Positions 7,104 to 10,509 of a stretch of DNA of 10,509 bases are shown piece after piece; position 1 is the stretch's first letter; each line of letters begins with the position of its first letter. Source of the stretch: Alphaproteobacteria bacterium (GTDB taxonomy: Bacteria > Pseudomonadota > Alphaproteobacteria > UBA2136 > UBA6156); contig JADCGN010000040.1 in assembly GCA_020249005.1 (NCBI GenBank), positions 1 to 10,509 on the forward strand. Direction: 5' to 3'. The notes under the pieces were generated by a model. The model was not told where the DNA came from. It did not search any database and worked only from the letters and a program-made list of their open reading frames with translations. The translations under genes and the position numbers were made by a program.

Positions 7104-7240
7104 TGAGGCTGAAGCCCCGCTCGCCGTGACGCTTGGGAGGGAGCTTAAATCAACTGGTGGACCCGGACGGATTGAGGCAAGAGCCTCGTTCCGCCGTGAC
7201 AGGTGGAAGCCAAAATTAATTTGGTGGACCCGGACGGATT
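7104..7240 (-). repeat. Imperfect ~68-bp tandem repeat containing the tRNA-Ala 3' tail
   Basis: Two adjacent units, 7104-7173 and 7173-7240, align over their full length. Both begin with TGAGGC, contain CGCCGTGAC (ending at 7130 and 7200) and end with the identical 19 bases TGGTGGACCCGGACGGATT (7155-7173 and 7222-7240). The second copy of this 19-mer is the 3' end of the tRNA-Ala gene including CCA; the first is an isolated copy with no tRNA body attached. On the minus strand the order is tRNA, spacer with a GAGGC-TCTT-GCCTC hairpin (7174-7187), extra tRNA tail, diverged second spacer. The stretch fills the gap between the exporter operon and the tRNA body. Confidence 0.85.
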
Positions 7241-7297
7241 CGAACCGACGGCATCCTGCTTGCAAAGCAGGCACTCTACCAACTGAGTTACGGGCCC
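7222..7297 (-). tRNA. tRNA-Ala (anticodon UGC)
   Basis: The minus strand folds as a 76-base cloverleaf with encoded CCA. The acceptor stem GGGCCCG pairs with CGGGTCC and contains the G3:U70 wobble pair that is the alanine identity element. The D-arm stem is ACTC/GAGT, the anticodon stem CCTGC/GCAGG encloses TTTGCAA with anticodon TGC, the variable loop is five bases, and the T-loop is TTCGAAT. The T stem GTCGG/CCGTC has a U50:U64 mismatch, a small oddity. It stands alone rather than inside an rRNA operon, where tRNA-Ala(UGC) is often found in proteobacteria. Confidence 0.95.
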
Positions 7298-7308
7298 TAC
7301 CGCCTGGG

Positions 7309-7337
7309 TATGTGCCTGAGAATGGCGGCAGCGTCAA
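7309..7337 (-). promoter_or_regulatory. Possible promoter of tRNA-Ala
   Basis: On the minus strand TTGACG (7332-7337) matches five of six -35 bases. Seventeen bases later stands CACATA (7309-7314), a poor -10. A start about seven bases further would fall a few bases before the tRNA. The -35 begins just after the stop codon of the upstream gene, so the tRNA could also be reached by read-through. The -10 weakness keeps this tentative. Confidence 0.3.
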
Positions 7338-7343
7338 GCGCCG

Positions 7344-8159
7344 CTAATCGGCGGGCGTCCGCGGCCCTTTGGCCTGCACCTCGGCCCAGGTCTCTTCCAA
7401 GCTGCCAGGCAGCGGCGCAGGGTTGGGCGTGGCCACCGGCGCGTTGAGTTTACGGGCGGAAAGGTGGTGGGCCGGGGCGCTGTCGCCGGTGGCCGTGGTA
7501 CCTTTCACGTAGTAGCGCTGCCAGCCTTGCTTCACCGCCTCGGGGTGTTTTTCGGCCAAGGCTTTGTTGAAGTTAGCGCGTGATTCACCCCAGGCTTTGT
7601 ACTCGGCTTCAAGGCCGGGGTTGGTGCTAAGCGGCACCACCTCGGGCGTGATCCCATCCAGCAAGGCATGGGGGGTGGGGGTGAGAAACGCAAAGGGTTC
7701 CCCGGCCTCAAAGTTAATGGTTCCCGGGCGGGTGAACAGCCAGTTCATGGTGAAGGGAAAGGGCAACCAATCGGTTTCCACCAACCCTTCCAGGGCGGCG
7801 ATGCCATCCTTGGGGCGGTTGGGGCTGCCCCGCACCACCACGCCCCAGCCCGGCGGCGTGCGGAATAGATATTCGGTGTGAAAGGTCAGTACGCCATGGC
7901 CAAAGTGGCTGGTTACCAAACGCGGCGGGGGCGCCCCATCCACGGGGTAAATCTTGATGGCCTCAGTGCCACTATCGCCATTCCAACTGGCGGCAAAGGG
8001 CGTGGGGTTGAGCAGCTCCCAGCCGCTGCCGTTGGCAAAACCCAGCGGAATGCAGCGGTAGGCAAAGCGTTGTCCGGTGGCGTCCATCCACGCCCGGTTG
8101 CTGCGGGCCGGCACCAGGTCGGGCGGGTGAGTACTGAGGGGATAAGCCAACAAACGCAT
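7344..8159 (-). CDS. Conserved protein of unknown function, probably DUF6065 family
   Basis: A soluble 271-residue protein without signal peptide or membrane segment. From memory the N-terminal pattern YPLSTHPPDLVPARSNRAWMDATGQRFAYRCIPLGFANGSGWELLNP (residues 6-52) and the later GHGVLTFHTEYLFRTPPGWGVVVRGSPNRPKDG agree with the family named DUF6065, which has no known function; a profile search was not possible. The protein is rich in Trp, Tyr, Phe and Pro and its last 40 residues are Pro/Ala-rich and probably disordered. An in-frame TAG twelve bases before the ATG (8159) limits the start; no Shine-Dalgarno is visible. It lies downstream of uvrB on the same strand but 270 bases away, with tRNA-Ala next. 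Confidence 0.8.
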   Translation of the reverse strand: MRLLAYPLSTHPPDLVPARSNRAWMDATGQRFAYRCIPLGFANGSGWELLNPTPFAASWNGDSGTEAIKIYPVDGAPPPRLVTSHFGHGVLTFHTEYLFRTPPGWGVVVRGSPNRPKDGIAALEGLVETDWLPFPFTMNWLFTRPGTINFEAGEPFAFLTPTPHALLDGITPEVVPLSTNPGLEAEYKAWGESRANFNKALAEKHPEAVKQGWQRYYVKGTTATGDSAPAHHLSARKLNAPVATPNPAPLPGSLEETWAEVQAKGPRTPAD

Positions 8160-8220
8160 GGAGGCACGCTAACCAATTCCATGGCTTGCGGCAATCACCC
8201 CCAAGCAGGGGGGATAAGCC

Positions 8221-8229
8221 TGTGGATAA
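8221..8229 (-). promoter_or_regulatory. Consensus DnaA box
   Basis: The minus strand reads TTATCCACA, a full match to the strong DnaA box. A degenerate copy, TTATCCCCC, stands 12 bases away on the same strand, in register with the 12-base tandem repeat. Confidence 0.6.
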
Positions 8230-8340
8230 CCCTGTGTGCCTGTCGTTCAAACCTTACCAAATTGGGGGATTTGGCCGCCCTGCCTTTATTTTAAGCAGGA
8301 TAGAGTCTTTATTTAATCTATTGAAATTAATTAAATTGAT

Positions 8341-8370
8341 ATAAAAACATCAGATTAATGTGCTTGACAA
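8341..8370 (-). promoter_or_regulatory. Possible promoter of the DUF6065-like gene
   Basis: On the minus strand TTGTCA (8365-8370) matches five of six -35 bases and TTTTAT (8341-8346), 18 bases on, matches four of six -10 bases. It lies in the AT-rich core, where such matches arise easily, and would leave a leader of about 175 bases containing the DnaA-box repeats. Confidence 0.22.
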
Positions 8371-8377
8371 ACCTTAC

Positions 8378-8428
8378 AAAAAGTCAGCCGCGCCGCGCGT
8401 GTGGAAAACCCCTGCACCCAGCGGCGCG
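8378..8428 (-). terminator. Possible weak intrinsic terminator of uvrB
   Basis: Immediately after the uvrB stop the minus strand carries CGCGCCGC (8421-8428) and its complement GCGGCGCG (8389-8396), an eight-base GC-only stem with a 24-base loop. Five T residues follow at 8378-8382, six bases after the stem. The long loop and the gap before the T run make it less than ideal. The loop contains the TTTTCCACA DnaA-like box. Confidence 0.35.
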
Positions 8429-8429
8429 A

Positions 8430-10475
8430 TTAGTCGTTGTTTTCACGAATATCAGCGTCAGCAATGCCCCCCACCTTCAACTCCAGCGCCTCCAGTTCCT
8501 GCACCCGGTCGCGCAGCGCGGCGGCCTGTTCAAAATCCAGTTCGCTGGCGGCCTTGAACATCAGCTTTTTCAGCTGCGCGATTTCTTTCGGCAGGTCGGC
8601 AATCCCTAAGCTCAGCACCTTGCCTTCGGCCTTACGGCGTTCCTGTTTGGCGTCGGGTTGGCGCGCGGCGCCCACAATCCCCTCGCTCACCGCGCGCACG
8701 GTGCTGGTGGGGGTAATGCCGTGTTCGGTATTAAACGCCAGCTGCTTGGCGCGGCGGCGGCCGCATTCTTCCAGCATGGTCTGCATCGAACCGGTGATGG
8801 TGTCGGCATACAGCACCGCGCGGCCTTCCACGTTCCGTGCCGCGCGGCCCACGGTTTGAATGAGGCTGGTCGCGCTGCGCAAAAAGCCTTCCTTGTCGGC
8901 GTCCAGAATCGCCACCAAGCCCACTTCCGGAATATCCAGTCCTTCCCGCAGCAGGTTAATCCCCACCAGCACGTCGTAGGCGCCCAGCCGCAGGTCGCGC
9001 ACGATTTCGGCCCGCTCCAGCGTCTCGATATCGCTGTGCAAGTAGCGCACTCGCACGCCGTGCTCGCCCAGGTAGGTGGTCAGCTGCTCGGCCATCTTTT
9101 TGGTGAGCGTGGTGATCAGCGTGCGGAACCCCTTGGCGGTGGTTTGGCGGATTTCCTCCAGCACGTCATCCACCTGGCCCTTCACCGGCTTCATCACCAC
9201 CTCGGGGTCAATCAGCCCGGTGGGGCGGGCCACCTGTTCGGTAATGGCTCCCTGGGCCAGGCCAAGTTCGTACGGCGCGGGCGTGGCGGATACGTACACC
9301 GTCTGCGGGCGGCGGGCGTCCCATTCCTCAAAGGTCAGCGGGCGGTTGTCAATCGCACTCGGCAGACGGAAGCCAAAATCCACCAGCGTTTGCTTGCGCA
9401 CCCGGTCGCCGCGGCTCATCCCACCGATTTGCGGTACCGTCACATGGCTTTCATCCACGAACAGCAAGGCATCGTCGGGCAGGTAATCGAACAGCGTTTC
9501 CGGTGCTTCGCCCGGCGCCCGGCCGGTGAGGTGGCGGCTGTAGTTTTCAATCCCGTTGCAAAACCCGGCGGCGGCGAGCATTTCCAAGTCAAAGGTGGTG
9601 CGCTCGCGCAGGCGCTGCTCTTCCAGCAGTTTGTGTTGCGCAGTGAACCATGCCAGCCGCTCCTTAAGCTCGGCCTTGATGGCCTGCATCGCGCGGTGCA
9701 AGGCGGGTTTGGGGGTGACGTAGTGGCTGTTGGGGTAAATCCATACTTGCTCTAGCTGGCCCAATTTCTCGCCGGTGAGGGGGTCGTAGCGCTCCAGTTT
9801 CTCCACCTCGTCACCAAACAGCGTGAGGCGCCAGGCTTCATCTTCCAGGTGGCTCGGGAAGATCTCCACCACCTCGCCCTTGGCCCGGAAATTCCCGCGT
9901 TCCAGCACAGTATCGTTGCGGCTGTATTGCAGCTCGGCGAATTTGCGCAGCAGCAGCTCACGGTCCACCACATCGCCTTTGCGCAGCGTAATCACCATTT
10001 CGGCATAGTTTTCGCGCGCGCCAATCCCGTAGATGCAGCTGACCGACGCGACCACCACCACGTCGCGCCGTTCCAGCAAGGCGCGGGTGGCGCTGTGCCG
10101 CAGGCGGTCGATTTGCTCATTCACCTGGGCGGTTTTTTCAATGTAGGTATTGCTGCGCGGCACGTAGGCCTCGGGCTGGTAGTAGTCGTAGTAGCTGACG
10201 AAATACTCCACCGCATTGTGGGGGAAAAACGCCTTAAATTCCTCATACAGCTGGGCGGCCAGGGTTTTGTTGTGGGCCAAGATCAGCGCCGGGCGGCCCA
10301 AATTGGCAATCACGTTGGCCATGGTGAAGGTCTTGCCGCTGCCCGTCACCCCCAGCAGCACGGCATCGCGGCGCTGTTCTGGGCCCAGAAAGCGGCACAA
10401 ATCGGCAATCGCCTGCGGTTGGTCGCCAGCAGGCGGGAAGGCAAAGGCGGGTTGAAAGAGCGCGGGTGCAGTCAC
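8430..10475 (-). CDS. uvrB: Excinuclease ABC subunit UvrB
   Basis: The complete 681-residue damage-verifying helicase of nucleotide excision repair: loaded by UvrA, it opens the DNA around a lesion and recruits UvrC. The N-terminus shows the family pattern F-x-P-x-GDQPQAI (13-23), Walker A GVTGSGKT (42-49), the damage-probing beta-hairpin YYDYYQPEAYVP (95-106), the DESH Walker B box (341-344), YVSATPAPYEL (394-404), helicase motif VI QTVGRAARN (540-548) and a C-terminal UVR domain (about 631-666) that binds UvrC. The length is normal. The start is GTG at 10475; an in-frame TAG at 10485-10487 excludes any longer form and no other start precedes the conserved region. Only 34 bases upstream are visible, so LexA control cannot be judged. 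Confidence 0.97.
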   Translation of the reverse strand: MTAPALFQPAFAFPPAGDQPQAIADLCRFLGPEQRRDAVLLGVTGSGKTFTMANVIANLGRPALILAHNKTLAAQLYEEFKAFFPHNAVEYFVSYYDYYQPEAYVPRSNTYIEKTAQVNEQIDRLRHSATRALLERRDVVVVASVSCIYGIGARENYAEMVITLRKGDVVDRELLLRKFAELQYSRNDTVLERGNFRAKGEVVEIFPSHLEDEAWRLTLFGDEVEKLERYDPLTGEKLGQLEQVWIYPNSHYVTPKPALHRAMQAIKAELKERLAWFTAQHKLLEEQRLRERTTFDLEMLAAAGFCNGIENYSRHLTGRAPGEAPETLFDYLPDDALLFVDESHVTVPQIGGMSRGDRVRKQTLVDFGFRLPSAIDNRPLTFEEWDARRPQTVYVSATPAPYELGLAQGAITEQVARPTGLIDPEVVMKPVKGQVDDVLEEIRQTTAKGFRTLITTLTKKMAEQLTTYLGEHGVRVRYLHSDIETLERAEIVRDLRLGAYDVLVGINLLREGLDIPEVGLVAILDADKEGFLRSATSLIQTVGRAARNVEGRAVLYADTITGSMQTMLEECGRRRAKQLAFNTEHGITPTSTVRAVSEGIVGAARQPDAKQERRKAEGKVLSLGIADLPKEIAQLKKLMFKAASELDFEQAAALRDRVQELEALELKVGGIADADIRENND

Positions 10476-10476
10476 A

Positions 10477-10502
10477 CCCCCCTGCTACCACCGCCAGGGG
10501 GG
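10477..10502 (-). promoter_or_regulatory. Inverted repeat over the uvrB ribosome-binding site
   Basis: CCCCCCTG at 10477-10484 and CAGGGGGG at 10495-10502 form an eight-base perfect stem with a ten-base loop, ending one base before the uvrB GTG. In the mRNA the only purine-rich Shine-Dalgarno-like run (AGGGGGG) would lie in this stem. Whether it limits translation is inference. Confidence 0.45.
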
Positions 10503-10509
10503 GCTTGCC

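Larger units (their letters stand above)
8160..8429. other. Origin-like AT-rich intergenic region with DnaA-box motifs
   Basis: This 270-base gap lies between the uvrB stop and the start of the DUF6065-like gene. At 8213-8236 two adjacent 12-base units, GATAAGCCTGTG and GATAACCCTGTG, differ at one base. The junction contains TGTGGATAA (8221-8229), the exact complement of the consensus DnaA box TTATCCACA. A second site, TGTGGAAAA (8400-8408), is the complement of TTTTCCACA and fits TTWTNCACA. Between them is a strongly AT-rich core (about 8286-8381) with TTAATTAA. The near-identical 14-mers CAAACCTTAC(C/A)AAA occur at 8248-8261 and 8368-8381. DnaA boxes beside an unwinding element are known origin architecture; that this is an origin is inference. 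Confidence 0.5.

Noticed and set aside
7155..7240. Integrated mobile element bounded by tRNA att repeats
   Set aside because: Only 48 bases separate the two 19-base copies and no integrase or phage gene is present, so no element sits between them.
6117..7337. A 406-codon minus-strand frame through the exporter and tRNA
   Set aside because: Its N-terminal part is translated tRNA-Ala sequence (NSVGRVPALQAGCRRFES type, a well-known annotation artefact), and the rest is antisense to yadH and yadG.
7099..7347. An 82-codon plus-strand frame containing TDSNRRHPACKAGTLPTELRA
   Set aside because: This is the complement of the tRNA-Ala gene read as protein, a common spurious ORF.
8364..8369. Plus-strand -35 box TTGACA
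   Set aside because: No -10 element lies at the right distance and no plus-strand gene follows; the site points into the 3' end of uvrB.
8658..9755. A 365-codon plus-strand frame opposite uvrB
   Set aside because: His/Gly/Arg-rich antisense shadow of a strongly conserved gene.

Overview
The window is GC-rich, densely coding bacterial DNA with one short AT-rich island near 8300. The gene content (NhaA, RlmJ, CtaA/CtaB, a YadG/YadH-type ABC exporter, tRNA-Ala(UGC), UvrB) points to an aerobic Gram-negative bacterium, most likely a proteobacterium. Class cannot be fixed from the sequence alone. The first 12 bases match the end of the common Illumina adapter, so position 1 is probably an untrimmed contig end and the left-most gene is cut there.

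Layout: (1) 14-166 is the 3' end of a Na+/H+ antiporter (nhaA), overlapping rlmJ (159-998, 23S rRNA m6A2030 methyltransferase). (2) ctaA (heme A synthase) and ctaB (heme O synthase) follow on the same strand; together they convert heme B to heme A for an aa3-type oxidase whose genes are not here. (3) Convergent to them, 2958-5393 on the minus strand encodes an 811-residue Ala/Pro-rich protein with one internal membrane segment and a small C-terminal beta-rich domain; it is unrecognised and is the least explained gene. (4) Divergent from it, a two-gene ABC exporter (yadG/yadH-like) overlaps by ATGA. (5) On the minus strand lie a tRNA-Ala(UGC) with an unusual duplicated 3' tail, a conserved protein of unknown function (probably DUF6065), and uvrB.

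The most interesting non-coding structure is in two places. A ~68-bp imperfect tandem repeat at 7104-7240 carries a second perfect copy of the last 19 bases of the tRNA-Ala gene, reminiscent of the tRNA-tail repeats of the E. coli tyrT operon. The 270-bp gap between uvrB and the DUF6065 gene holds a perfect consensus DnaA box in a 12-bp tandem repeat, a second consensus-fitting DnaA box, a 14-bp direct repeat and a strongly AT-rich core: an origin-like or DnaA-binding arrangement.

Apart from the exporter and ctaAB the genes are unrelated housekeeping functions. No phage, transposase, CRISPR or plasmid gene is present. I found no convincing new multi-gene system; the candidates for novelty are the Ala/Pro-rich protein, the tRNA-tail repeat and the DnaA-box region.
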